From Nonomuraea solani (GTDB lineage Bacteria; Actinomycetota; Actinomycetes; Streptosporangiales; Streptosporangiaceae), in contig NZ_FNVT01000010.1 in NCBI RefSeq assembly GCF_900108335.1, positions 310,001 through 374,000 of the forward strand: a DNA stretch of 64,000 nucleotides, in the 5' to 3' direction. The translations under genes were made by a program, and so were the position numbers. This document shows positions 35,805-44,530 of the stretch, one piece after another. Position 1 is the stretch's first letter. Each line of letters starts with the position of its first letter. Below the pieces are notes generated by a model. That model was not told the origin of the DNA. It saw only the letters and a list, made by a program, of their open reading frames with translations, and did not search any database.

Positions 35805-35819
35805 TATCGTGACGAGATG
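35805..35819 (+). promoter_or_regulatory. Leaderless promoter signature at the PucR regulator start
   Basis: TATCGT (35805-35810), six bases, then ATG at 35817, with no Shine-Dalgarno. This fixes the start of the regulator at 35817 rather than at the in-frame GTG at 35799, which lies upstream of the -10 box. Confidence 0.6.
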
Positions 35820-37403
35820 AGGAACCGCCCGCGCGCCAGTCTCGGGCGGATCCTCCACGATCTCGGCACGACCGTGCTCGACGTGGCGGCCTCCCCGGGC
35901 GACCTCGACGCCGAGGTGACCGGCGTCCACATCCACGACCCCCTCGACGAGCCGATCGTCCCCGCGGGCGCGATCCTGCTCGCGGTGGGCGTGCACGGCG
36001 CCGGCGACATCTGCGCGCTGCTGGAGCGGGCGCCGCACGCCGCGGGCGTCGTGGTGAAGCTGCCGGTCGACGTGGACGAGCGCGTACGCGCGGCGGTGCT
36101 GGAGACCGGCGTCGCCGTGCTCGGCCTCACCAGGGCGGCCTCCTGGGCGCAGGTGGCGGCGCTGCTGCGCTCCCTGCTGGCCGAGGGCGACCTGGACGAG
36201 CCGGGGGAGGGGCCGCACGGCGACCTGTTCTCCCTCGCCAACGCGGTCTGCGCGCTCCTGGACGCGCCCGTCACGATCGAGGACCGCTCCTCGCGGGTGC
36301 TCGCCTTCTCCGGGCGGCAGGACGAGGCCGACCAGGGCCGCGTCGAGACCGTGCTCGGCCGCCAGGTGCCCGGCCGCTACCTGCGCCAGCTCGACGAGCA
36401 GGGCGTGTTCAAGCGGCTCTACCAGGGCCACGAGCCCGTCTACATCCAGCTCGACGACGACACCCTCATCGACCGGGTGGCGGTCGCGGTGCGGGTCGGC
36501 GACGAGATCCTCGGGTCCATCTGGGCGGCCGTGCACGAGCCGCTCAGCCCGCAGCGCCAGCGCGCGCTCACCGACGCCGCCAAGATCGTGGCGCTGCAGC
36601 TCCTGCGCGAGCGGGCCGGGGCGGACACCCAGCGGCGGCTCCGCGCCGACCTGCTGTCCACCGTCCTCGCGGGCGGCGCCGACGCGGCCGAGGCCGCGGG
36701 CCGGCTCGGCATCGCGACCGCCCGCCTCTGCGTGCTCGCCGCCCAGCTCGCAGGCCCGGCCGGTACGGACCCGGCGCGCGGCGAGAGCGACCGCCAGCGT
36801 TTCTGCGACGCCTTCGCCCTGCACGTCGGCGCCATCCACCCCAAGGCCGCGGCAGCGCTCATCGGCTCCGTCGCCTACGCGGTGCTGCCCCTGGCGCCCG
36901 GCGGCGACGAGGAGGCGCGGGCCGTCCGCGTGGCCGAGAGCTTCCTGGCCAGGGTCGGGCCCCGGCACGCCGCCAACATCGGCGTCGGCCGCCTCGCGCT
37001 CAGCCTCGCCCAGGTCGCCAGGTCCCGCGCCGACGCCGACCGGGCCCTGCGCGTGCTGCGCACCCGCGCCACCACCGGCCAGGCCGCCGGATACGCGGAC
37101 GTGCACTTCGAGGCGCTGCTGCTCCAGGTCGCCGACGTGGCCGCCACCGAGGACCAGACACCCACCGGCCCCTACCGGCGGCTGCTCGACCACGATGCCG
37201 AGCACGGCACCGAGCTGACCGCCACGCTGGGGGCCTACCTGGACGCGTTCGGCGACGTCAACACGGCCGCCGCCCGCGTGCACGTGCACGCCAACACCTT
37301 CCGCTACCGGCTCAAGCGCCTGGTCGAGATCAGCGGCCTCGACCTGGCGGACCCAGAAGCCCGGCTCACGGTGATGCTGCAGATGCGGATCTTCGGGCGA
37401 TAG
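35817..37403 (+). CDS. PucR/CdaR-family transcriptional regulator
   Basis: 528 residues. An N-terminal purine-catabolism-regulator-like domain (from LGRILHDLGTTVLDV) is followed by a GGDEF-derived middle region and the C-terminal PucR helix-turn-helix: AYLDAFGDVNTAAARVHV then ANTFRYRLKRLVEIS. Proteins of this type usually activate neighbouring catabolic or transport genes in response to a metabolite. The gene lies 96 bp before the dipeptide-type importer on the same strand. The gap has an 18-bp palindrome that could be its operator. Confidence 0.88.
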   Translation: MRNRPRASLGRILHDLGTTVLDVAASPGDLDAEVTGVHIHDPLDEPIVPAGAILLAVGVHGAGDICALLERAPHAAGVVVKLPVDVDERVRAAVLETGVAVLGLTRAASWAQVAALLRSLLAEGDLDEPGEGPHGDLFSLANAVCALLDAPVTIEDRSSRVLAFSGRQDEADQGRVETVLGRQVPGRYLRQLDEQGVFKRLYQGHEPVYIQLDDDTLIDRVAVAVRVGDEILGSIWAAVHEPLSPQRQRALTDAAKIVALQLLRERAGADTQRRLRADLLSTVLAGGADAAEAAGRLGIATARLCVLAAQLAGPAGTDPARGESDRQRFCDAFALHVGAIHPKAAAALIGSVAYAVLPLAPGGDEEARAVRVAESFLARVGPRHAANIGVGRLALSLAQVARSRADADRALRVLRTRATTGQAAGYADVHFEALLLQVADVAATEDQTPTGPYRRLLDHDAEHGTELTATLGAYLDAFGDVNTAAARVHVHANTFRYRLKRLVEISGLDLADPEARLTVMLQMRIFGR

Positions 37404-37422
37404 CACGACGCGGCCCGGCTTT

Positions 37423-37440
37423 TTCGTGACCGGCCACGAA
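37423..37440. promoter_or_regulatory. 18-bp palindrome upstream of the first dipeptide importer
   Basis: TTCGTGaCCGGcCACGAA is palindromic except for one mismatched pair. It lies 60 bp before the binding-protein ATG. It could be an operator for the adjacent PucR regulator or a small terminator for that gene, since a T run precedes it. Confidence 0.45.
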
Positions 37441-37499
37441 GAACGAGTCCCGGCGAGCGGCGAAGGTGGAGCTCACCCCCACGCTCGTCTGGAGTCCCC

Positions 37500-39068
37500 A
37501 TGAGAACACCACAAGCGGCGGCCCTCACCGCGCTCGCCCTGCTCGCGGCCGCCTGCGGGGGCGCGAGCGGCACCGGCCGGCCGGCCGGAGGCGGCGGGAC
37601 GTTCACCTACGTGCTCCCGTCCGACCCCGGCGTGCTCGACCCCGCCGCGGCCGTGCTCAACGTCACCATCACCACGCTCTCCCTCGCCTACGACACCCTG
37701 GTCGGCGTCTCGAAGGACGGCAAGATCGTCCCGGCCCTGGCGGAGAAGTGGGAGGTCGCGCCCGACAAGGTCACCTTCACCCTGCGCAAGGGCGCCACCT
37801 GCGCCGACGGGACCCCGGTCAAGCCCTCCGACGTGGCGGAGAGCGTCGGCCACATCGCCGACCCCGCCACCAAGTCGCCCATCTACGGCGTGCTGGTCCC
37901 CAGCGGGATGAAGGCCGAGGCCGACGAGGCGGCGGGCACGGTGACGCTGTCCATGCCGAAGCCGTTCAGCTTCATCCTGGAGAGTGCCCGGATGATCTTC
38001 GTCGTGTGCGGCAAGGGGCTGAAGGACCGCTCGCTGCTGGCCCGCGCCACCTCCGGCAGCGGGCCCTACAAGCTCACCGAGGCGGTGCCGGGCGACCACT
38101 ACACGTTCAAGGTCCGCAGGGAGTACACCTGGGGCCAGGCCGGCGCCACCGCCAAGGACGTGCCGGAGACCGTGGTGATGAAGGTCGTGCCGAACGAGCA
38201 GACCGCCGCCAACCTGCTCGTCGCCGGCTCCGTCAACGGCGCCACGATCTACGGCCCCGACCGCGCGCGCCTGGAGGCCGTGCCCGGCATGGGCAAGCGG
38301 ATCGAGCCGGTGTCCAACGGCGAGTTCTTCTACCACCAGGGCGACGACCGGCCGGCGAGCGATCCCGCCGTGCGCAAGGCGCTCACGCAGGCCATCGACC
38401 TGAAGGAGCTGGCCGGCATCGCCTCCGGCGGCACCGGCAAGCCCGTCACGGGCCTCGTCCTGCACCCGCGCCCCTGCCAGGGCGACTCCGTCACCGGGCA
38501 CGTCCCTGCCCACGACCCGGCGGCCGCCGCGGCGGCGCTCGACGCGGCCGGCTGGCGGGCCGGGCCCGACGGCGTGCGGGTCAAGGACGGCAAGCGGCTG
38601 ACCCTGCGCTACCTGTACGCGACCACCCGGGGCGCCGGGACCCAGGCCGCCGCCGAATACCTGGCCGCCGCCTGGCGCAAGGCCGGGGCCGAGGTGAAGC
38701 TGAACGGCCAGATCGACACCAAGCTGTCGGAGTCGCTGAACACCACCCAGGACTGGGACGTCGTCTGGCTGCCCATCGGCGTCACCCTGCCCAGCCAGGT
38801 CACCGGCTTCCTGTCCGGCCCAGCCGCCCCCAAGGGCGCCAACTTCGCGCACCTGTCCAACGACCGGTACGAGTCGCTCGTCGCCGAGGCCGGCAAGGTC
38901 CCGGCCGCCGAGGGCTGCCCGCGGTGGCTGGAGGCCGAGTCGGCGCTGTTCGAGGCGGCGGACCTGGTGCCGGTGGTCGAGATCACGGTGCTGCAGGCGT
39001 CCAGGAACGCCACGTACGAGCAGAACGCCGGCCTCTTCGTGCCCACCTCGATCCGGCTCACCTCGTGA
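37500..39068 (+). CDS. Dipeptide/oligopeptide ABC transporter substrate-binding lipoprotein (system 1)
   Basis: 522 residues. The signal peptide ends in a lipobox LLAAAC (Cys near residue 19). The body is a family 5 binding protein: FTYVLPSDPGVLDPAAA, then TFTLRKGATCADGTPVKPSDV, a typical SBP_bac_5 block. It captures peptides or similar small molecules for the two permeases and two ATPase domains encoded next. Four overlapping genes follow (GTGA, TGATG, ATGA). GGAG lies about 9 nt before the ATG. The substrate is not evident; adjoining peptidase genes favour peptides. Confidence 0.9.
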   Translation: MRTPQAAALTALALLAAACGGASGTGRPAGGGGTFTYVLPSDPGVLDPAAAVLNVTITTLSLAYDTLVGVSKDGKIVPALAEKWEVAPDKVTFTLRKGATCADGTPVKPSDVAESVGHIADPATKSPIYGVLVPSGMKAEADEAAGTVTLSMPKPFSFILESARMIFVVCGKGLKDRSLLARATSGSGPYKLTEAVPGDHYTFKVRREYTWGQAGATAKDVPETVVMKVVPNEQTAANLLVAGSVNGATIYGPDRARLEAVPGMGKRIEPVSNGEFFYHQGDDRPASDPAVRKALTQAIDLKELAGIASGGTGKPVTGLVLHPRPCQGDSVTGHVPAHDPAAAAAALDAAGWRAGPDGVRVKDGKRLTLRYLYATTRGAGTQAAAEYLAAAWRKAGAEVKLNGQIDTKLSESLNTTQDWDVVWLPIGVTLPSQVTGFLSGPAAPKGANFAHLSNDRYESLVAEAGKVPAAEGCPRWLEAESALFEAADLVPVVEITVLQASRNATYEQNAGLFVPTSIRLTS

Positions 39069-39997
39069 GGGGTGTACGGCGGCTCGTACGGTTCCTGGTG
39101 TCCCTGGCCGTGCTGATGGTGGTGTCGTTCGCGATGATCCACCTCATCCCCGGCGACCCCGTGCGGGCCGCTCTGGGCCCCGCCGCGCCCGTGGAGCTGG
39201 TCGAGGCCCGCCGGGCGGCGCTCGGCCTGGACCGGCCGCTGCCGGAGCAGCTCGCCACGTACGCCACCAACATCATGTCCGGAAATTTCGGGACTTCGTT
39301 TTTGACGGGGGAGCCCGTCGGCGAGGTCATCCTGACCCGGCTGCCCAACACCCTCACCCTGGCCCTGCTCGCCACCGCCGTGGCCCTCCTGATCGCCGTC
39401 CCGCTCGGCATGTGGGCCGCCGTCCGCACCGAGAACGGCCGCAACCGCGGCACCGAGCTCACCTTCGCCGCCACGACCGGCACCGCCGTGGCCGTGCCCG
39501 AGTTCCTGTACGCCATCGCGCTCGTGGCCGTCCTCGCCATCGGCCTCGGCTGGTTCCCGCCCGCGGGCATGGCGGGGCCGGCCACGTACGTGCTGCCCGT
39601 CCTGGCCCTCGCCACCGGCCCGGCCGCCATGATCGCCCGCATCTCCCGCGTCGAGACGCTGCGCGAGCTGGGCAAGGATTACGTGCGGCTGGCCCGCGCC
39701 AAACGGCTGCCCGCCGCCCGGCTGCACCTGCGGCACGTGCTGCCCAACACGCTCACGGCCACGCTCACCGTCGGCGGCCTGCTGCTGAGCTCGCTCATCG
39801 CCGGCGGGGTGCTGGTCGAGTACGTGTTCGCCTGGCCGGGGCTCGGCCTGAAGATCGTCGAGTCGATCACCCAGAAGGACTATCCGGTGGCCCAGGGCGT
39901 GATCCTCGTCTACGGGGCGCTCGTGCTGGTGGTGAACCTGGCCGTCGACCTCGTGCTGGGCGCGCTCGACCCGACGTCCGCGATCAAGGAGTCCTGA
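39065..39997 (+). CDS. Dipeptide-type ABC permease, DppB type (system 1)
   Basis: 310 residues, GTG overlapping the binding-protein stop. DppB/OppB hallmarks are MIHLIPGDPVRAALGP near the N-terminus and LGLDRPLPEQL. The ATPase-docking loop contains GKDYVRLARAKRLP, and the C-terminal signature is YVFAWPGLGLKIVESI. About six membrane segments. It overlaps the next gene by one base (TGATG). Confidence 0.9.
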   Translation: MRGVRRLVRFLVSLAVLMVVSFAMIHLIPGDPVRAALGPAAPVELVEARRAALGLDRPLPEQLATYATNIMSGNFGTSFLTGEPVGEVILTRLPNTLTLALLATAVALLIAVPLGMWAAVRTENGRNRGTELTFAATTGTAVAVPEFLYAIALVAVLAIGLGWFPPAGMAGPATYVLPVLALATGPAAMIARISRVETLRELGKDYVRLARAKRLPAARLHLRHVLPNTLTATLTVGGLLLSSLIAGGVLVEYVFAWPGLGLKIVESITQKDYPVAQGVILVYGALVLVVNLAVDLVLGALDPTSAIKES

Positions 39998-41808
39998 TGA
40001 CCCGATGGGTGCGGAACGGCCCGGGCCTGGCCGGAGCCGCGATCGTGGCGGCGATGGCGGTCCTGGCCGTCGTGGGCCCGCTCGTCTGGGGCGACGCCGC
40101 CGACCGCATCGACGCCGCCGCCATCCTCCAGGGCGCCTCCGCCGAGCACCCGCTCGGCACCGACAACCTGGGCCGCGACCTGCTGGCCAGGGTCCTGGTG
40201 GCCGGGCGCTACTCGCTCCTGCTGGCCCTCGCGGCCACCCTCATCGGCGCCGCCGCCGGCGTCGTGCTCGGCACGCTGCCCGCGGTGCTGCCCAGGCGCG
40301 CCGCCCGGCTCGTCACCGGCACGGTCAACGCCCTGGTGGCCTTCCCCGGGCTGCTGCTGGCCATGTTCACCGCGGTCGTCGCCGGGCTCGGCGCGCGCGG
40401 CGCGGTGCTCGGCATCGGGGCCGCCATCGCGCCCGGCTTCGCGCGGCTCACCCAGACGCTGGCCGCCACGGTCGCCGGGTCCGACTACGTCGCCGCCGCC
40501 CGCATGCTCGGCGTCTCCCGCCGCCGCGTCCTGACCAGGCACGTGCTGCCCAACATCGCCGAGCCGCTCATCCTCAACCTCACCCAGGCGCTCGGCGGCG
40601 CGCTGCTCGGCCTGGCCGGGATGTCGTTCCTGGGGCTCGGGGTGCAGCCGCCACAGTTCGACTGGGGACGGCTGCTGTTCGACGGGTTCCCGCGCATCTA
40701 CGTCACGCCGGAGGTGGCGCTCGGCCCGGCCGCCGCCATCGCGCTCGCCGGGATCGGCTTCAACCTGCTGGGCGACGCCCTGGCCAGGGCCGCGGCGCGG
40801 ACGTCCGTACCCGGAAAGAACTCCGGGACGCGGCCCGAGCCGGTCCCGGCGGGCGATCCCGACCCCGATGCGGTGCTGGAGGTGCGCGACCTGACCGTCA
40901 CGTTCCCCGGCGGCGTCACCCCGGTGCGGGAGCTGTCGCTGACCGTGGCGCCCGGCGAGATCGTCGGCCTGGTGGGGGAGTCGGGCAGCGGCAAGAGCCT
41001 GACCGCCGCCGCCATCGGCGGGCTCGTGCCCTATCCGGGCACGGTCACGTACGGCGCGCTCCGGCTGGGCGGCGCGGACGTCGCCACGCTGTCGGACAAG
41101 GAGCTCGGCACCGCGCTCGCCATGGTGTTCCAGGACCCCCTCGCCGCCCTCAACCCGGCCCTCAAGGTCGGCGGGCAGCTCGCCGAGGTGGCCGTCGTGC
41201 ACCAGGGCGCGACCCGCGCCGAGGCCCGCCGCCGCGCCGTGGACCGGCTCGGCCACGTCCACCTGCCCGACCCCGCCAGGCGGGCCGCGCAGCACCCGCA
41301 CGAGCTGTCCGGCGGCATGCGGCAGCGCGCCGTCATCGCGATGGGCCTCATGGGCACGCCGCGCCTGATCGTCGCCGACGAGCCGACGACCGCGCTCGAC
41401 GTGACCGTCCAGCGGCAGATCCTGCGGCTGCTGCGCGAGGTCGTGGAGGAGACGGGCGCGGCGACCCTGTTCATCTCGCACGACATCGCCGTCGTGGGGG
41501 AGCTGTGCGACCGGGTCGTCGTCATGTACGCCGGGCGCGTCGTCGAGGAGCTGCCCGCCGACCGGCTCGCCGGCGGGGCCGCGCACCCGTACACGAAGGC
41601 GCTGATCGCCTGCCTGCCCGACCTCGACACCGACCGCGCCCGGCCGCTGGCCGGCATCCCCGGGAGCCAGCCCGCCCCCGCGCGGGTCGGCCCCGGCTGC
41701 GCCTTCGCGCCCCGGTGCGCGCTGGCCACCGCCCGGTGCGCCGCCGAGCGCCCGCCACTCCTCGCCCACGGCCCCGGCCGCCGGGTCGCCTGCTGGGAGG
41801 TCACATGA
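39997..41808 (+). CDS. Fused permease-ATPase (DppC + DppD type, system 1)
   Basis: 603 residues. Residues 1 to about 268 are a DppC permease: HPLGTDNLGRDLLARVL, docking loop SDYVAAARMLGVSRRR, and SFLGLGVQPPQFDWG. A linker rich in Pro and Gly (about 269-287) leads to an ABC ATPase: Walker A GESGSGKS, Q-loop VFQDPLAAL, signature LSGGMRQR, Walker B LIVADEPTTALD and H-loop ISHD. The C-terminal Cys-containing Opp/Dpp extension (GPGCAFAPRCALA) is complete. Usually these are two genes. The reading frame is continuous, with no stop between the parts. Confidence 0.9.
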   Translation: MTRWVRNGPGLAGAAIVAAMAVLAVVGPLVWGDAADRIDAAAILQGASAEHPLGTDNLGRDLLARVLVAGRYSLLLALAATLIGAAAGVVLGTLPAVLPRRAARLVTGTVNALVAFPGLLLAMFTAVVAGLGARGAVLGIGAAIAPGFARLTQTLAATVAGSDYVAAARMLGVSRRRVLTRHVLPNIAEPLILNLTQALGGALLGLAGMSFLGLGVQPPQFDWGRLLFDGFPRIYVTPEVALGPAAAIALAGIGFNLLGDALARAAARTSVPGKNSGTRPEPVPAGDPDPDAVLEVRDLTVTFPGGVTPVRELSLTVAPGEIVGLVGESGSGKSLTAAAIGGLVPYPGTVTYGALRLGGADVATLSDKELGTALAMVFQDPLAALNPALKVGGQLAEVAVVHQGATRAEARRRAVDRLGHVHLPDPARRAAQHPHELSGGMRQRAVIAMGLMGTPRLIVADEPTTALDVTVQRQILRLLREVVEETGAATLFISHDIAVVGELCDRVVVMYAGRVVEELPADRLAGGAAHPYTKALIACLPDLDTDRARPLAGIPGSQPAPARVGPGCAFAPRCALATARCAAERPPLLAHGPGRRVACWEVT

Positions 41809-42479
41809 TCATCAAGAACCTGAGCGTGCGCTTCGGCGCCTTCACCGCCGTGGACGACGTCACGCTGGAGATCCCCGACGGTCACGTCGTCGGGCTCGTC
41901 GGCGAGTCGGGGTCGGGCAAGTCATCGCTGGCCAGGGCGGTGTGCGGGCTCGTCCCCCACACCGGGACCGTCGAGGGTGCCCGCCGCGTGCAGATGGTGT
42001 TCCAGGACCCCTACGCCTCGCTGAACCCCCGCATGACCGTCGCCCGGACCATCGCGGAGGGCGCGGGCCCCGGCGCGGTGGAACGGCTGCTCGGCCTCGT
42101 CCGGCTGCCCGCCGAGCTGGCCGGCCGCTACCCGCGCGAGCTGTCGGGCGGGCAGCGCCAGCGCGTCGCGATCGCCCGCGCCCTCGGCGGCGACCCCGCG
42201 CTGCTGGTCGCCGACGAGATCACCAGCTCCCTCGATGTGTCCGTGCAGGGCGCGGTGCTCAACCTGGTCCGCGGGCTGCGCGACGAGCTGGGCCTGACGA
42301 TGCTGTTCATCTCGCACAACCTGGCCGTGGTCAGGTACGTCGCCGACATCGTGGCCGTCATGCACAAGGGCCGGATCGTCGAGGCGGGGCCCGCCGAGCA
42401 GGTCGTCGGCGAGCCCGCGCACGAGTACACCCGCGCGCTGCTGACGGCGGTGCCCCGGCTCGGAAGGGTCAGAGAGTGA
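41805..42479 (+). CDS. Dipeptide-type ABC transporter ATPase, DppF type (system 1), short
   Basis: 224 residues, shorter than the usual 300-330 because the C-terminal Opp/Dpp oligopeptide extension is missing. Walker A GESGSGKSS, Q-loop VFQDPYASLNPR, signature LSGGQRQR, Walker B LLVADEITSSLD (Ile-Thr in place of Pro-Thr) and H-loop ISHN are present. The H-loop ends His-Asn as in many DppF proteins. ATGA overlap with the upstream gene. Its last 11 bp overlap the convergent racemase gene, so the end may have been trimmed. Confidence 0.88.
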   Translation: MIIKNLSVRFGAFTAVDDVTLEIPDGHVVGLVGESGSGKSSLARAVCGLVPHTGTVEGARRVQMVFQDPYASLNPRMTVARTIAEGAGPGAVERLLGLVRLPAELAGRYPRELSGGQRQRVAIARALGGDPALLVADEITSSLDVSVQGAVLNLVRGLRDELGLTMLFISHNLAVVRYVADIVAVMHKGRIVEAGPAEQVVGEPAHEYTRALLTAVPRLGRVRE

Positions 42480-43569
42480 TCCACTCCATCGAGGTCGTCA
42501 CCTCGTCCAGCACGGACGGGATCGGCTCCACCCCCAGCCCCGGCCCGACGGGCACCTCCAAGTGCCCGTCCACCAGCTCGAACGGCTCGGTGATGTCGGT
42601 CTCGTAGTAGCGGCGCGACCCGGAGGTGTCGCCGGGCAGCGTGAAGCCCGGCAGGGCGGCCAGCGCCACGTTGGCCGCCCTGCCGATGCCGGTCTCCAGC
42701 ATGCCGCCGCACCACACCGCGATGCCGTTCGCCCGGCACAGGTCGTGGATGCGGCGCGCCTCCAGGTAGCCGCCGATCCGGCCCGGCTTGATGTTGACGA
42801 TCGAGCACGAGCCCAGCGCGATCGCGGCGGCGGCGTGCTCGGCCGACTCGATCGACTCGTCCAGGCAGATCGGCGTCCGCAGCCGCTTCGCTAGCCGCGC
42901 GTGCTGGAGCAGGTCGTCGTTGGCCAGCGGCTGCTCGATCAGCAGCAGGTCGAACGCGTCCAGCCGGGCCAGCCGGGGCGCGTCGGAGAGGGAGTAGGCG
43001 GCGTTGGCGTCCACCTGGAGCAGCACGTCGTCGCCGAACCGCTCGCGCACGGCCGCCACCGGCTCGACGTCCCAGCCGGGCTCGATCTTCAGCTTGATGC
43101 GGACGTAGCCCTCGTCGAGATAGCCCGCCACGGCGTCCAGGAGCTCCGGCACCGAGTCCATGATCCCGACCGACACCCCGCACGGCACCCGATCCCTGGC
43201 CGCGCCCAGGAAACGCCCGAACGACTCGCCGGTCGCCCGCAGCCGCGCGTCCAGCACCGCCGTCTCCAGCGCCGCCTTGGCCATGCGGTGGCCCTTGATC
43301 GGCTCCAGCGCGCGGCCGACGTCGTGCACGCCGAGGTTCCTGGGCAGCGCGGGCAGCAGGAAACGGCGGATCACCTCGGCGGCGCCGTCGACGTACTCGG
43401 AGGAGTAGAGCGGCTCGGTCATCGCCACGCACTCGGCCCAGCCCTCGGCGTCCGGCGTCACGACCCTGACCAGCAGGACGTCGCGGGAGGTCTCGGTCCC
43501 GAACGAGGTACGGAACGGCGCCACCAGCGGCATCGCGATCCGCCGCAGCTCGACTCCAGTGATCTTCAC
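42469..43569 (-). CDS. Enolase-superfamily racemase/synthase: N-acylamino acid racemase or o-succinylbenzoate synthase type
   Basis: 366 residues, GTG start overlapping the upstream stop (GTGA). The catalytic frame of the MLE subgroup is complete: two Lys in RIKLKIEPG, Asp in QVDANAAY, Glu in LIEQPLAND, Asp-Glu in CLDESIES and Lys in VNIKPGRIGG. The fold is shared by menaquinone OSBS and by N-succinyl amino acid racemase, and sequence alone often cannot separate them. Coupling to an acyltransferase and to peptide transport, with no men genes, argues for racemising N-acyl amino acids in D-amino-acid use. Confidence 0.88.
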   Translation of the reverse strand: MKITGVELRRIAMPLVAPFRTSFGTETSRDVLLVRVVTPDAEGWAECVAMTEPLYSSEYVDGAAEVIRRFLLPALPRNLGVHDVGRALEPIKGHRMAKAALETAVLDARLRATGESFGRFLGAARDRVPCGVSVGIMDSVPELLDAVAGYLDEGYVRIKLKIEPGWDVEPVAAVRERFGDDVLLQVDANAAYSLSDAPRLARLDAFDLLLIEQPLANDDLLQHARLAKRLRTPICLDESIESAEHAAAAIALGSCSIVNIKPGRIGGYLEARRIHDLCRANGIAVWCGGMLETGIGRAANVALAALPGFTLPGDTSGSRRYYETDITEPFELVDGHLEVPVGPGLGVEPIPSVLDEVTTSMEWITL

Positions 43570-44330
43570 GCTCTCTCCACCCTGTAGTAGGACTTCCCGC
43601 AGAACCCGGTGACCCTGCGGCCCCGCGCCATCAGACCGCCCAGCACATCGCGTACGGCGTGCCGCCACGCCTTGGCCGTGCCCGGGTCCGTGCGGCGCAA
43701 CCCCTCGATGTCGGCGGGCACCGCGACCAGCACCGTGTCGGCGTCTACCGGACCGGCCACCGGCCGCCCGCCCACGTCGGCCAGCGCCACCGCCGCGCCT
43801 TCCGGCACCGGCGTGTCGTACGGCTCCCGGCGCGCCAGCGCGGCCACCCGCGGATCGGCCAGCGGCCATTCGGTCAGCAGGCGGTCGGACTCGTCGCCCT
43901 GGTTGACCGCGTCCTCCATGACGCCGTAGAAGCACGGCAGGTATTCCAGCGGCCTGGCGCCCAGCTTGGCCAGGTTGAAGTGGGCGTTGCGGCGTACGAG
44001 CGGGTCGTAGGTCCACGTGATTCGCTCCAGGCCGCGCTCCAGGGCCCAGCGGCGCTGGTGCAGTTTGAGCTCCAGCCCGATGCCGTGCCCTGCCGCCGCG
44101 CCGGTCACGTGGGAGTGCAGGGTGTTCGCGGCCGCCAGGAACCCGACCGAGGCGCCGGCCAGGCGGTCGCCGTCGAAGGCCCCGGCCACGTAGCCGCCCG
44201 CGTGCGACAGCGCCCGCATCAGCTCCATCGTGATGGGCGGGTCGCCGGAACCGAACCCCCAGATGCCGTCGAACAGGGCATGGACCCGCTCGAACTCCGC
44301 CATCTCGTGGAGCTCCCTGACCTCGATCAA
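43566..44330 (-). CDS. GNAT-type N-acyltransferase partner of the racemase (COG3375-like)
   Basis: 254 residues from a TTG at 44330, chosen because GGGAAGGG lies upstream and the N-terminal strand IEVREL is needed for the fold. It looks like the predicted acetyltransferases that accompany NAAAR/NSAR enzymes: GYVAGAFDGDRLAGASVGF, HSHVTGAAAGHGIGLELK and WTYDPLVRRNAHFNLAKLG. In a Geobacillus pathway a GNAT succinylates a D-amino acid, the racemase inverts it and a hydrolase removes the acyl group; a similar role is inferred here. Transcribed first, with the racemase directly coupled behind. Confidence 0.82.
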   Translation of the reverse strand: MIEVRELHEMAEFERVHALFDGIWGFGSGDPPITMELMRALSHAGGYVAGAFDGDRLAGASVGFLAAANTLHSHVTGAAAGHGIGLELKLHQRRWALERGLERITWTYDPLVRRNAHFNLAKLGARPLEYLPCFYGVMEDAVNQGDESDRLLTEWPLADPRVAALARREPYDTPVPEGAAVALADVGGRPVAGPVDADTVLVAVPADIEGLRRTDPGTAKAWRHAVRDVLGGLMARGRRVTGFCGKSYYRVERA

Positions 44331-44436
44331 CGTGCCGCCCTTCCCCTGTTAGAACCCCAAGGGCGACGGTATGCCATCGGCTGGCCGCCCCGATTCGTCC
44401 GGGGACACCAAGAGGAGAGCGGTTTTTCGTCGGGGC

Positions 44437-44530
44437 GACTCAGCGGGCGCGCGCGTCCGGCCGAGGCGGCTCAGGGGGCGCGCGTGTTCGGGCCGGGGTG
44501 ACTCAGCGGGACTCAGCGGGACTCAGTGGG
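44437..44530. repeat. Short tandem repeats ACTCAGCGGG and a longer degraded unit
   Basis: Three head-to-tail 10-mers (ACTCAGCGGG, ACTCAGCGGG, ACTCAGTGGG) occupy 44501-44530. Upstream, two degraded copies of a unit of about 32 bp begin at 44437 and 44469. The last 10-mer supplies the stop codon of the next gene, so repeat growth could have set its C-terminus. They lie within the 192-bp gap between this gene and the acyltransferase start. Confidence 0.65.

Noticed and set aside
35799..35816. Upstream GTG start for the PucR regulator
   Set aside because: The frame is open, but the leaderless signature TATCGT plus 6 nt points to the ATG at 35817, and the -10 box lies after that GTG.
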